NCBI GenBank assembly: GCA_034096865.1
Contig: JAWQFJ010001209.1
Span: forward strand, 94,741 to 158,740
DNA length: 64,000 nt
From: Theodoxus fluviatilis
Lineage: Eukaryota; Mollusca; Gastropoda; Cycloneritida; Neritidae
Direction of reading: 5' to 3'
The notes beneath the pieces were generated by a model that worked only from the letters and a program-made list of their open reading frames with translations, was not told the origin of the DNA and did not search any database. The number at the start of each line of letters is the position of its first letter. Positions within the stretch are counted from its first letter, which is position 1. A program made the translations under genes and the position numbers. Positions 48,993 through 60,804 of this stretch are shown here, piece by piece.

Positions 48993-50835
48993 TGAATATG
49001 AAAGATCTTCAAAGCAGTCGTCATGAAACCCAAGGAGAGTTTGTAGCATAGAGAAAATGCTTATTTTTTGCTCCTGGTCAAGTAATTTTGTCCACTTAAC
49101 TGTTATTGGGTGTAAAGTTTGACCCCAAAATAATGTGAAGGAAAGGTTGCTTTACTTTTGATTTCAAAAGATGCAGGACACATATATGAAGTTACTAATC
49201 TCAAGAGTGTAATCTTGGCCAGTTAAATGTGTTGTAAATGGATGTTAGGCCACAACCCCCTATGTGCTTGTTGACTAGTCAAATGTTCTTATTCTTGCGT
49301 GTACTTTTAAGATATGTAGATAAGTCTTGTCAGTATTGCTTGAGATGAAATCCACGTTTTTACATGAGTTAATTGTAAGACTTTTTTTTACAGGCAATTT
49401 ACATTGCAATGTGAATCCTCTGACAGAAGTGACCCTTATTGAAATCCTTGCCTTACTTGTGTTCATATAAGGTGATTATACTTATTTGTTAGTCATGTGT
49501 TTCCTTGCATTAGCTGTTGAGTATCACACTCAATTTTGTTGTCATTTAGGAACAGTCGGATGATCTGCTGCATACAATGAAACCCAGTGACTTGCATTTA
49601 AAGTCATGCTTTTCAAAAGTTACTCTAAATCAAAAGATATGTTGTCTAGTACCAACTGTCTTTTGTTTGTACTGACATGCATAATAGTGGATTTTACCCA
49701 ACTTTGTTTTTCTTGCTATTTCTTGTTGTGGGTCTGTATTGTTGCTCTTCATTTTAGCTCTTTTGCATCATGAAGGCTGACAATGTACTAAACGACTCAG
49801 TTGTGTTTTTACTTACGATAGCTGTTGTCTGTTCCTATGCATCTTCTGGATGTACACTCAAAACAAAGTTTACTAGAGACACAGAAACAAAATGTTCTAT
49901 CAGTTATTGATTGTTGAGTTGTCATTTTCAAATCACCCAAATGGAAAAGTGGAGCTTGATCTTTGTCCTATTCAAGGGAAGTAACTCATTTGATTCTATG
50001 GTGGTGAGCTACTGATGTGCATAACGTTCTGCATGAATAGACCAGCAGATGGCCTACTCAAATGGCTGCAGTGTTAGCACCACCATACTGCACACTATAT
50101 TGTTACATTAAATGTTTTTTTAATGCGTGTTATTTGAATGAGAAGTTTGAGAATTCACAATTATTTTGCTTTTGCTAAAGTCATGGAGTACATGAAGGCT
50201 GCTTTTAAAAGACCATATTTTTGGAGTAATTTAGAAAACTTGCAGCCAATTTATTTTACCTTAGATCTCCTGGGAATAAAGATTTTGTTGCCCTTTTTAT
50301 TATATGCAGATGTTTGCAATCTGCTGTGCTAAAAGTTGCCAGTTAAAAAAGTTATGTTTTTACGACTCAAAAACTGTTAATGTTTCTGGAGGTTTGTATA
50401 TTTTTTGTGTTTAAAGATGCCTTGCACAATGCCACAGTAGCACTACATGTAGCTGATGTCTTCTTTTTTAGTTATCCATTTCTTTCACTCATGTGGGCAT
50501 CTAATGAGTTTGTCCTTTTAGTGGCAGTCTTGTAAATACTTGCTCTCTTTTTTTCAAACCCTTCTCGACAACTTCTGTATTGTTTACATTAACTGTAATT
50601 TCATCCAACTTGGAAGGTCAGAAAATGTCAGAACAATAGACTTGATGTGTTGTTTTTAATTGCTTATTGAATTCCAGTGTTATCTACAATGCAGATATAA
50701 AGTTATGCATGGAAAAATGAAGACATGGTTCAGTATATGTGGAGTAAGGAATGTGGGCTGTCAGTTATGGATTATCTGCAAGGTATGGTACTTTGCTATG
50801 TAAAAAATTAATCCAGAAGCATTTGGGTTCAGTGC

Positions 50836-50940
<105 letters not shown>

Positions 50941-51421
50941 TTCTCTCTCCTACCCACCCACCACCCACTCCCCACCCACCCCTTCTTAGTAAAGTGGGCA
51001 TGCTTTAGATGCTGATTGGATTGTTCATTTAGGTGTAGTAGTTTCAAGGAGGAATAAGTTCAAAGCTAGTAACCTTACATGTAAGTTTCATGGGACAACT
51101 GAAAAAAAAGCAAATTCTAGACTTGAAGATTATCTTGATCTAAAACATTCTTAGTGTCTTTTGCAGGATAGAAACCATTGTTCTTCCCATTGCACTCACT
51201 TGATTAAGGAAACCCAGCTCACCATACTGCTAACCCACATCATAGACTGGATCAGTTAGGTAGCAGAGATGTCTTGGAGAGATAGGGAAAGAGACTTAAG
51301 GGAACAAAGTTTGCTTTGGTGCTGAAAAGGGTAAATGCAAATTTACAAAAATATTTTTTAAACTATCGCAGTTTTGCCATGCTTGTAGTTAACAAGTAAC
51401 ATGATGTGTTCATGTGCATTG

Positions 51422-52380
51422 CTTCTGTTGTATACTATCCATGTATCCATGTTAAGCGTTCGTCCGTCGAGTCGACGAGGACCACTCTAGTCATCCGGGG
51501 GGTTGCTGGGACTGGTTCTGTCTGTGTGTGCGCAGATGGCTAACGAGGCCGATCCTGGCACGGAAGGTTCGGGAACAGAAGGGACATGGGACAAGTGGGA
51601 CGTCTCCAGGGGGGTTGACAGCATGGGCCTTGCGGGCTTGCCTCTTCTTTTCTGCGGCAGTGATCCTGTTTGCCTCGCATGTCTTGGCACCTTTGTGGAT
51701 GGAAGAGCGCCAGGTGGATCGGTCCATTGCAGCCCGTTCCCACGTGTCTGGATTGATGGCAAAAGCTTTCAGTGAAGCTTTCAGGGTGTCTTTGAAGCGC
51801 TTCTTTTGCCCACCGTGGGACCGCTGGCCATGCTGGAGCTCGCCATAGAAGAGTCTCTTTGGCAGTCTCTCGTCTGGCATCCGGACTACGTGTCCTGCCC
51901 AGCGAAGCTGTGACTGCATCAGGAGGGTGAAGATGCTGGGGAGACCTGCTTTGGTCAGTACCACTGTGTCTGGAATTTTGTCCTGCCATTTTATGCCGAG
52001 GATCTTCCTGAGGCTTGTTGTGTGAAAGTGGTTCAGTTTTCTAGCATGGCGTTGATAGACAGTCCACGTTTCACATGCATATAGCAGTGTGGGGAGCACC
52101 ACTGCCCTGTATACTTTCAGCTTGGTCTGAGTGGTAATGCCTCTTCTGTTCCAGACATTTGGATATAACCTGCCAAAAGTGGAGCTGGCTCTGGCAATTC
52201 TAATGTTTACTTCGTCATCGATGGTAGCATTCTGAGACAGTGTGCTGCCTAGGTATGTGAAACGGTTCACTGTGTTTAGTCTCTGGCCGTTGACAGTGAT
52301 GTTGGGCTCAACGTAGGGCTTTCCAGGCGCGGGCTGATGGAGGACTTCTGTTGTATACTATCCATGTATCCATGTTAAGC
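51422..52380 (-). mobile_element. 5'-truncated LINE with 36-bp target-site duplication
   Basis: The insert 51458-52344 is flanked by identical 36-bp direct repeats (51422-51457 and 52345-52380). The coding strand is minus; the 5' part of the element is missing, as expected from incomplete target-primed reverse transcription. The 3' UTR is only about 30 bp and there is no poly-A or simple-repeat tail. The perfect duplication implies a recent insertion. Confidence 0.92.
51491..52343 (-). CDS. LINE ORF2 C-terminal part (reverse transcriptase end and zinc finger)
   Basis: Open from the truncation point to the stop at 51491-51493, about 283 residues. NRFTYLGSTLSQ, DDEVNIRIARASSTFGRL and KLKVYRAVVLPTLLYACETW are the familiar region following the reverse-transcriptase core of non-LTR elements. 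RKILGIKWQDKIPD follows, and the C terminus has a C2H2 finger (CPFCSRTF...HLRTH: C-x2-C-x12-H-x3-H). The catalytic YADD box lies upstream and is lost, so this copy is dead although its frame is clean. The exact clade cannot be named from this part. Confidence 0.9.
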
Positions 52381-55300
52381 ACTCAACCTAACAAGTCTTG
52401 AATTGAAAGTATTATGTTTTATTTACATGGATTGCTTTTGAAATAATGTTTTAGGTATTGTCTTTTTCTTATTATTATGAAGTTCACCTTTACTTGAGCT
52501 GAACTCATTTGCAGTATCTTGACATTATATGCATGTTATATTTTATTCAAAAGTCCATGTAGAAGTTATTAACTTTGTTCGTAAAATAATAGTCTTTGTA
52601 CAGTTGATTTTGTGTGTGCATGCAGCATGGTCTAGTTCTTGTTCTTGCTACATATTTTGTGCAGAAAATTACACTCATTTTCTCCCTCCTTTTTTACAGG
52701 CAAATAAGTGACATTTTATAGTTTCTATTATACTTTTATCCATTATCTATAATTGATGTTGCAATCTCAGTTGCTGTCTCATTTTAGATCAAAATGTACT
52801 TGTATACATGCTCAAATGCTCACCTGTCATCAGGGATTGCAATGGAGTTTACCTGCAAGATTGCTTATTTTTTAACCAGTCATCTGTTGTGAATTTGATG
52901 CATCCATTATGCTTGAAGAACATAAAAGATTATAATGATCCCTAAAGTTCCAGAGCCCCAATAGTGCATGTGACGACTCCCACCACCACCCACCCCCACC
53001 ACCCCACTCCCACCCCCCCACCCCTTCTATTACTCTCATTGTCTAAGCTAGGCTAGGTCATAACTTCTATTTGTGGGTGGTGCTTCTTCCAGTGTATCTT
53101 ATGTTGACATTAACGGACAGGGTAGGAAGGAGAGTTACGTTAAATTTGATAATGTAGAAATGTTTTGTTTCCCCACCTCCCTTCATACCCCCAAACCCCG
53201 CCCTCTAGCTTCCCCCTCACCCCAACCCCACTTCTTATTTGTTGTTTTTGCTTTGTTTTGTTGATCCATGAACGTTGCTCAAGGGAATGTTTATTATTTG
53301 CATTTCACTGTGTAGTTTTTTGTTTGCATTTATGTACATGTAGCGAAATTCTTGTGCATGTTTTGTTCTTGAATTGTCATTTACCCATAAGTCCACATGA
53401 TCAGAAAGCTTTGTCATGTTGTAAGATGACAGTGGATGGTAAAGTTTGTGTGCTTGTTCCACACGCATTATTATTTGAAGATTGTGCCATCTCATCACTT
53501 TTAGCTCTTGCTGTTGCTGCGCTCTTTTCATATGAATAGAACGTCAGCAGAGCTGATTTCATCTCATCTTGTGTGCTATTGTAACTGCAAGAATGCTGCT
53601 TGAGCAATCATTAGAGGAAAGAGGACATGTTCAACATGTACATTGAAAAGAAAGCTAAACTAAGGAAACTTGTAACTGTGCAGTTTGCTTACCATACGAT
53701 CTCCTTCTTATGACAAAGCTTTGCCTTTTGTAATGCTTCATTTTCCATGAAAGTCACGAGGAAATTTCCGTTTCCTCTGTTTTGTTTGGGTTTTCATATT
53801 TTGTGCACATGCCTCGCATCCATGGGGTGTGGTGTTTACAGGCGCTCTTGTCTGACAGCTTTGCAAACGCTACTAAAATGAGAGTTGAAGACAATTTCGG
53901 TGTTGCAGGATGACTAAACGTTATGTGTGAACAAAAAGAGAGTCAAGTGTATATGATTTCCGTTGGAGGGAGGAAGATAGGGGGGGGGGGGGGGGGGGCA
54001 GTTATTGTAGTCTGCTGTTGAACACTGCAGATGGCCTTGCTGAGATTGCTGAGATCTGTCTTTTTTAATTTGCTTCCCTTTGTTTTTTGGTGCACACAGC
54101 GAATACGATGTGGAGTAACATTGTTAGAAGTGGTTGAAATTATGGAGAATTACTTTCCATTCGCAGTCTACATGAGTCCAATATTACTATTTCGTAATCC
54201 TTCCCATTTCCAATTCAAAAAACTTCAAAACGTGGGCAAGGGCAGAATTCTGTTAGGAACTAATGAGGAATAGACAATGGAAGCTGTGGTGCAAATCCAA
54301 GTATAGTCATATCCTCTATTTTCCTTGCTGTCGCCTCACCCAGAGTAACTTCAGACAGCTCCATCACGGCTGTTGTATGCGTCTGATGTTTACACCATAG
54401 GCGTCGCCGTGTATGCGCGGAAAATTCTAATTACTTATCGTAAAGACAGTACACAATTTTGTACCCAGACAAAAGTTCTCAGGAAGTTAAGTGCTCTACT
54501 TTTCCCACAAAGTCCTGCTAGGTGTTACTGTTAGCTTTTAAGATCGTCTAGTCGAGGCTACGATCCCATCCGGGTTAGAAGCGTCATGATTATTGAGGCT
54601 GCGTGGATTAGCATCATTAGGTCTCTGCGATTGTGAACGACTTTTCACAATCACAGTCCTGTTACCTTCGTCCAGTTCTGCAGTTTTGGCGCTTGTGTCT
54701 CCGGGTTGAAGGATTTTTTTAATGCGTCCAAGCTATAGCACATGCTTGAAGTGCTCTCTTTCCGCGGTGCAAGTTCCTCGAGATCTCGCCTTTCATCATT
54801 CCAGACTTTCATACAGATTTATGATCACGTTGTACGCGTGCCACTGCATCAAAGATTATATAGTTACATATATATTAACATATAATCTTTGACTGCACGG
54901 AGGGATTGGAGTGGGTGGGTGGGCTGTCGTTGTTTACAGCAAACACCGGGGGATTTATGCTCTTGTAATATGATGCAGGCAAGGTAAGATTGTATCTGGC
55001 CATTAACGGTTTATTTAGACAAGAGACGTTTTTTTAGTGCGGTACTGTAGGATTTTCCGTTGTATTGAGTTTTCGGTGTTCCCGCAGTAATTCGGTTATG
55101 ACTTCTAAGAGGTTATGTGCCGTGCTAAACTGTTCTTGAACGATGGGTGAGTAGAAGTGAGGGAAAGTAGATACATGTGTAATCTGATCTTAACAACACA
55201 AGGGAAACAAAATCTATGTTCCGTGCAGTTATCTTGCACGTAATTGACTACAGCTGGTGTATATATCCGAGTGTCTCATTCGAGCCGTTGCTTTCATGTG

Positions 55301-56088
55301 CTCAGCGAAGAAGATGCTGATTGTGTTATACAATTGCCTGCTGACAATCAGCGATGTTCTTGTATTGAATTCAATAATCAACAGAATAAAAACTGTTTCT
55401 AAATTCCCTTTGTTTTTGCTTTGATTATGTCCGCCTGTTGCAGAGATGAAAGAGGCTTACAACAGTTACATTGACGAGGGAAAATTAACAATTGAATGAT
55501 GATGTGTACCGCAAAATGAAAGGAGAAATCCAAACGAATTCGCGAACTAATTGCACATGCATTTATTCAAAACTCCGAACACATGTATGACAGGAAATGA
55601 CATTTCGGTACAATATTTTGATGGAACTTTGAAGCATTCATACAATATACACTTTGAATTTTAATAACCACCAAGTATGTACACATGGTCCCAAATCACA
55701 GGTGTACACGGATTGTACTTTGATACAGACATTTGAACACCGGCTGTTGAGACACTGAGAACGGGAGATCGGTAACAAAGGAGTAATCTTGTATCATTTT
55801 CATGGGTATAGTAACGGCTGTACAATTCTGTGTTCAGGAACCAACCCTTTAATATCTGTTCTTTCTTCCCCTCCTGCTTGTGGCTCACTGGTCGTATAAA
55901 ACTTTTTAAAAGGATCGGCCACATCGTCACTTATCTCCACTTGGCAACCATGCACCCGCTACAGTTTATCTGGCTTACTTGCATGTAAAGTAAGCACCGA
56001 AGTCAAGTCTGTACGTATAATAATTATGTGACCTGATCCAGCAAAAGGTACATAAAGTTCGATTCGAAGATTTTGAGTTATCAGTATA
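52381..56088. other. Intergenic stretch
   Basis: No gene recognised. It holds C-rich blocks near 52975 and 53190, a G run at 53980-53998 and an AT-rich inverted repeat at 54849-54892. The minus-strand frame 55661-55930 has no ATG start and no known family. Confidence 0.45.
54849..54892. repeat. AT-rich perfect hairpin
   Basis: TCAAAGATTATAT at 54849-54861 is the exact complement of ATATAATCTTTGA at 54880-54892, with an 18-base loop. With one unpaired G the stem extends to GCA/TGC. Confidence 0.8.
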
Positions 56089-56816
56089 ATGAAAAACTAC
56101 AAAACAACAGCTTTCAATCGGTGCAAGAATGATAGAAAGTTAACGTTACCTTACGACAGGATTAAATGTGAGTGGGCCGAGCAAGCATTAAAAAGACTGA
56201 CCATTTCAGAATTACGTATGCACCAGTTACGAAGTCGTGGGAGATTCAAAACTTCGATACAACCCACGCAGAATAGATGCTATTCAGGACACACGGAAAG
56301 GTGAGCACTTCTCTGAATTGTTAATTAAACACCTTTTTAAGGACGTAATTATCTTCAAGACTCTCGGAGGTGCTAGAAAAAATGGACTCAGAAGCTAGGA
56401 AAAACTCAAACTCAATTTCGACAAAAATCAGATCAGACACTTTACTTGTGTTTTCGCTGCGTATCTTTTGCCAGGCCACGTACGTGTGGTCTGCTGTCGC
56501 TTATTTTTCTCTGCTGGTGTAAACGGGGAAAGTTTGCAAAAGAATTCCCAGACTGCAACCACTTTCGGCGAGCAATGGATGTCTTTATATGCAGTTTTCC
56601 CATACTGTTCTCCTGATTTCGTTACACTTTCCCGAAGAAAAACTACGGCAGTCTGAAACTGCAGTGCTTCTCACTTACTTTTTTGGTGACTATTCGAGAG
56701 AAACAGATGTAGGCCTACGTATGCCCTGCTCAGGTCATTTCTGAGTAAATAAACATCGTTTTCGCAAGAAACCACAATTATGAGAACTTTCCTGTGTAGG
56801 TAGGAGAAGACAACAC

Positions 56817-56893
56817 GGATCATGGTAACTCAGCTGGTAGAGCATTTCGGGCGCTAATCGAAAGGTCGCGGGTTCAGTCCCCGCCTGTGGTCC
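56817..56893 (+). tRNA. tRNA-like sequence (SINE head or tRNA pseudogene)
   Basis: A near-complete cloverleaf: acceptor pairs ATCATGG with CTGTGGT (several G-U), D-arm ACTCAGCTGGTAGAGC, anticodon stem TTTCG/CGAAA, T-arm GCGGG/CCCGC with GGTTCAGTCCC. Against a real tRNA: the anticodon loop is nine bases, the base before the would-be anticodon is not T, and the D-stem has an A-C mismatch. A tRNA-derived SINE head is the better reading. Confidence 0.45.
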
Positions 56894-57644
56894 TACAATT
56901 TTCCTGTCTGTCCCATTCGGCCATTGCAGGGTTTCGGCTCTATATGTTAAACTATGAACTTCTGGTACGGGCAAAGACTATAAAAGAAATCTCACAGCAG
57001 CACTTTGCAATTTCAGTTCTGTGGCTTCATGATTCACCGATGGCCGGGGAAGAGTTCACCAGGGGTCATATGGTAATTAGCAGGACGATCGAGCTAGTGT
57101 GATATAATGTTTCATGTAAAGCTCGAATGTGTGGCAGCAGATAACTGTTTAGTTCTGGCTTGAATTGACAATTTCGTTTCCCTGGTCTGGCGAGGACAGA
57201 AAATTCACGATCATCGAGTCGATGAGTGCATGATCAACTTGCCCGCATTCGGCGTAATGTGACGTGTAAGATGATGACAAGAAAATGGCATTACAGCTCA
57301 AAACAAAGTTTCATGACAACTAAAATCACCTATTATATTAATAACTGACCATTTCTACACCTACAGCTAGTGCTCAAAGCAAACAAAACATACTGCGGGG
57401 AGTGTCCCGGACACGCATCAAAACTAAGTGCATGAGTGATCGTTTCGCTTTCCTTTCATTTGTTTCATCTGCTCCGACATGGTAAGCTGGCTGTGCCAAG
57501 AAACCAACATCTAAATCTGAGTTAGTTGGTACATTTTTCTTTCTAAGGTAATGTCCGTGAGGAAGAAAACGCGTTACGTTGACTTTCTCAAGCCCGATGC
57601 CCGTCGACGTTACCTCAACAAAATTGAGGCGATCGGCGGGCTCG

Positions 57645-57863
57645 ATCCATACCAGCTGACGCTCTCTGTGGGTTAGGGGGGGGTAAGAATTGACCCACCG
57701 CGTCTCCCTTCGCGATTCGTAAGAGGCGAATAACTAGGAACATCGTGACTTAATTTGCGCTGACTCGGAACTATTCTAGTGGTTTTTGTGCTCGGTAGCC
57801 TTACATAGCCTACAAAGGCTGATAAGCCGTAAAACTCCATCCATCCATCCATACCAGCTGACG
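57645..57863 (+). mobile_element. SINE-like repeat, copy 3, with 17-bp target duplication
   Basis: The insert 57662-57846 is flanked by the same 17 bases, ATCCATACCAGCTGACG (57645-57661 and 57847-57863). It starts CTCTCTGTGGGTTAGGGG and ends in CCAT repeats, a simple-repeat tail as in SINEs. It matches the copies at 24991-25150 and 37895-38062. No tRNA-type promoter is evident. It interrupts the coding exon of the pseudogene 56089-59458. Confidence 0.8.
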
Positions 57864-58319
57864 AAGGACCAACTTGATCCGGAATTGAGGAACATTCCGC
57901 CAACGAGTGCCGTGGACATATTTAGTTGTTGTACTCGGAACATCGGCGTACACGTTGGAAGAGTTCAAGAATTATAGGTCTTTGGAAGCCTATCGATTCT
58001 TCGTAGCAGGATTCGTGGGAGATGTCTGCTCATTCTCGCCGGGTGTTTGTCTCGAAGGTCAGATCTATTCTGTAAATCTTCTTTTTCCATCCTCTTCGTC
58101 TAGCTTCGGTCACCCTTTGCACAATCGGACCTTGATTGGTTTTCTCTGATGGTATAAAGTAGTAGGAGCGTTTGACTCCTCTTTATTTGTCTTTTTGTTG
58201 GTTGTTAAAACAATCTTTTACGCAGCAAGAAGTCGGCATGGTGGCACGTCTCCCGTAGCACAGCTTAGCAGACAGAGCTCGCCTCCTACCAACATGGCTG
58301 AAACTACGTGGCTTCTACA

Positions 58320-59366
58320 GCGCATCGTGGGACAGGGGCGGATCTGGGTTTTGAAAGGGGGGGGTGCAAAGTTTTTTTTTTTTTTTGTATCTTATCAGCG
58401 AAGGCGCGAAGCGCCGAACCGACGGCGCGAAGCGCCGAGCATGCTAGGGGGGTCCGGGGGCATGCCCCCCCGGAATTTTTTGTAAAAAAGGAAGCAAAAT
58501 GGTGGATTCTGGTGCAATCTGAGCGTGTAAAGTGCTATTTTCAGGCGATACATTTTGCCACTGATGTGGTGGGGGGTGGAGATAGGACCAACTGTCTCTC
58601 TCTTGGGAAGCACATGCTCGAAAATGTACAGTGCTAAATAAGTTCGATGTTAATAATAAAGAATCACAATTCACAAAAACAACATGAGGAAAAAGTCTTT
58701 GCAACAAGATCATACCTCGAATTTAATAATCTTTATATGGGGGGGGGGGGGGGGGTGCAATGACATTTTATTTTACTAGTGCATTCCTATATTTATCAGC
58801 ATCTCTCTCTCTGCACCCACCCACCCCTTTTTATTTTGGCTGGGGGGGGGGGTGCAATTACATCACTATATTTATCAACATAATTCTCTTTCCATTTTTT
58901 TATTTATGTATTATCATTGTTTATGTATTTTATTTCTTTAATTTATTTAGTTAGTTTTTTGGCTGGGGGTGGAATTACATTTACATTACTATATTTATCA
59001 GCATCTCTTTCTCTTTTTTGTTCTGCCGAGGGAGGGGGGGGGGGGGTGCAATTACATTTACATTACTATATTTATCAGCTTCTCTCTTCTTTTTTTTTAA
59101 GCCGAGGAGGGGGGGGGGGTGCAATTATATTTACATTCCAATATTTATCAACATCTCTTTCCCTGAGTCTCTCTCTCATTTTTTTGTCTTTTTGCTTGGG
59201 GTGGGGGGGTGCAATTACATTTACATTACTACATTATCAACATATCTCTTTTTTTTTTTTTTTTTTCTTTCTTTTTTTTCTTCTTTTTTTTTTTTTTTTT
59301 GGTCCCGCTGGGGGGGGGGTGCAATTGCACCCATTGCACCCCCCCCAGATCCGCGCATCGTGGGAC
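58320..59366 (+). mobile_element. G-rich element with internal tandem repeats
   Basis: The insert is flanked by GCGCATCGTGGGAC at 58320-58333 and 59353-59366. It begins AGGGGCGGATCTGGG and ends CCCAGATCCG, an inverted pair of at least 10 bp; the right end is shorter. Near the left end GCGCGAAGCGCC is repeated and a palindrome GGGGGCATGCCCCC lies at 58455-58470. The rest is about six units of 70-120 bp, each a G run followed by TGCAATTACATTTACATTAC and TTTATCA.CATCTCT. Confidence 0.72.
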
Positions 59367-59477
59367 GTCCCTATTGTGATGAAGCCTTCAGTAGAAAGAT
59401 CCAGAATGACCTCACTGAAATGGCTTGGATCCCCTCAAGGCACACATTCAATAGCTGAGTGGTAATTCACTAACCAT

Positions 59478-59481
<4 letters not shown>

Positions 59482-59553
<72 letters not shown>
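59482..59553 (+). repeat. (AG)n microsatellite
   Basis: About 70 bp of uninterrupted AG just after the end of the pseudogene. Confidence 0.95.
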
Positions 59554-59555
<2 letters not shown>

Positions 59556-60804
59556 CCACTATTGCTCTTTTGCGTTCTCACTCATCCTTCCTGTTCACTC
59601 ATCGATAACATATCTTTTCTGCATCAGTTTCCTTCCATGATCTCATCGTTTCTGTCATTAGTTGACGCTCTTTCATTCCCTCTGCCTTTCTTCGTTTTGC
59701 CCCAAATTCATCCCACGGTATCTCATCTCTCATGTACTCGATCGTTATCCCCTTACCTCTCAACGGCTATCCACCCAGGTGGAGGAGGTTCTTCGCTTCC
59801 CTCATATTGAGACATTACTCACTGAGAAGCTTCCTTTTTTGCAAATGTCACATATGATCGATGAGTTCAATTAATATTATTAAATATATTTCTTTTTGGC
59901 GCGCTCATTGTAACTCGTGTTCACAAGAGAATTGGAATGCAACAATTTTCACAAATGAATGCAAGCAAGACCTCTTTCCAGCTTCACTCCAGCAAGGTGA
60001 TGAGATGAATGATGAAATATAACATTTACAGTATGTTTAGCCTCGAGGGCTCTTTTGAACGAATAATACTAGTTTTCAGTGTGTATCTCTCTGAAATGTC
60101 TTGTACACTCACAGTCCTGTTTAGGCTTCATCTGAGCACATTACCTGATGTAAACAAACGGTGAATGCACTCGAAGATATAGGATGCACTGCCTGGTTTT
60201 CAGTGTACGATACATCTCTTATTGGATTGATCAATGGTGCGAAGTTCACAGTTCGGCGAAGTGAGGACAGGGCAGCCGCACCTCGGTGCAACAGGTATGA
60301 TTGTCACTTTTGTTTCGGCACAAGTCTTTAGACATAGGTCAACTGAAGTTCAATTATACATCGTGGAAAGTAGACGTAATGAGGTGTTTTTGTGAGATGC
60401 GGATGTTGCTCACTCACTGAACATATCCGTAAAGAATTATTCATCAGTCAACAACGCGCTTCCTTCCTCACCGTTTTTCTCCTCACTCGGTTGTGCAGTC
60501 TCAGGTACAGGCAACTGGTCAGCACTCAAACAACACCACGCGTGCAACCAACCACGAACTTCTTTTCTCACGCAAATATTGCGTTCTCATTGCCTACTGT
60601 AGTCTCGATGCTCCCTGGTAAACTCTTTCCGTGGTAGGGGCTGACCCAAGCTGAGCTACTGGATCAGGCCCCGAAAGCTCAGCAGCCACGGGTTCTCTCT
60701 GTTGAAAGCCTCGAACATAATAGGTTGTACGTCGCAGTTAAGTCTTTTTCTAAAGATTCCTCCGCGTTACGTCGGGGCCCTGGTTCAAACTGCCCATGGC
60801 GAAC
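59554..60804. other. Intergenic stretch / 3' flank of the membrane-protein gene
   Basis: No exon or element recognised. The part next to 60805 would be the 3' UTR of the minus-strand membrane-protein gene. Confidence 0.4.

Larger units (their letters stand above)
56089..59458 (+). pseudogene. Broken SWIM/SAP-family-like gene with two nested insertions
   Basis: Likely exons: 56089-56300 (from ATG, ...RLTISELRMHQLRSRG..., donor GTGAGC); 57551-58057 (MSVRKKTRYVDFLKPDARRR, IEAIGGLDPYQLT, later SAYTLEEFKNYRSLEAY and FVAGFVGDV); 58226-58334 joined to 59367-59458 (...WLLQRIVG, RPYCDEAFSRKIQND). The YTLEE(F/L)K.Y.SLEAY segment recalls N-terminal regions of invertebrate proteins with SWIM and YqaJ domains (from memory). 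It is dead: a SINE-like insert splits the codons after DPYQLT, a frameshift lies near 57918 (the frame changes between PPTSAVDIFS and YLVVVLGTSAYT), and a second element splits GR at 58333. Whether it was a host gene or part of a transposon is open. Confidence 0.55.

Noticed and set aside
55661..55930. Minus-strand open frame of 89 codons, possible last exon
   Set aside because: No ATG start, no convincing acceptor and no recognised family.
56817..56893. A functional tRNA gene
   Set aside because: The anticodon loop is nine bases, the base before the anticodon is wrong and the D-stem has a mismatch; kept only as tRNA-like.
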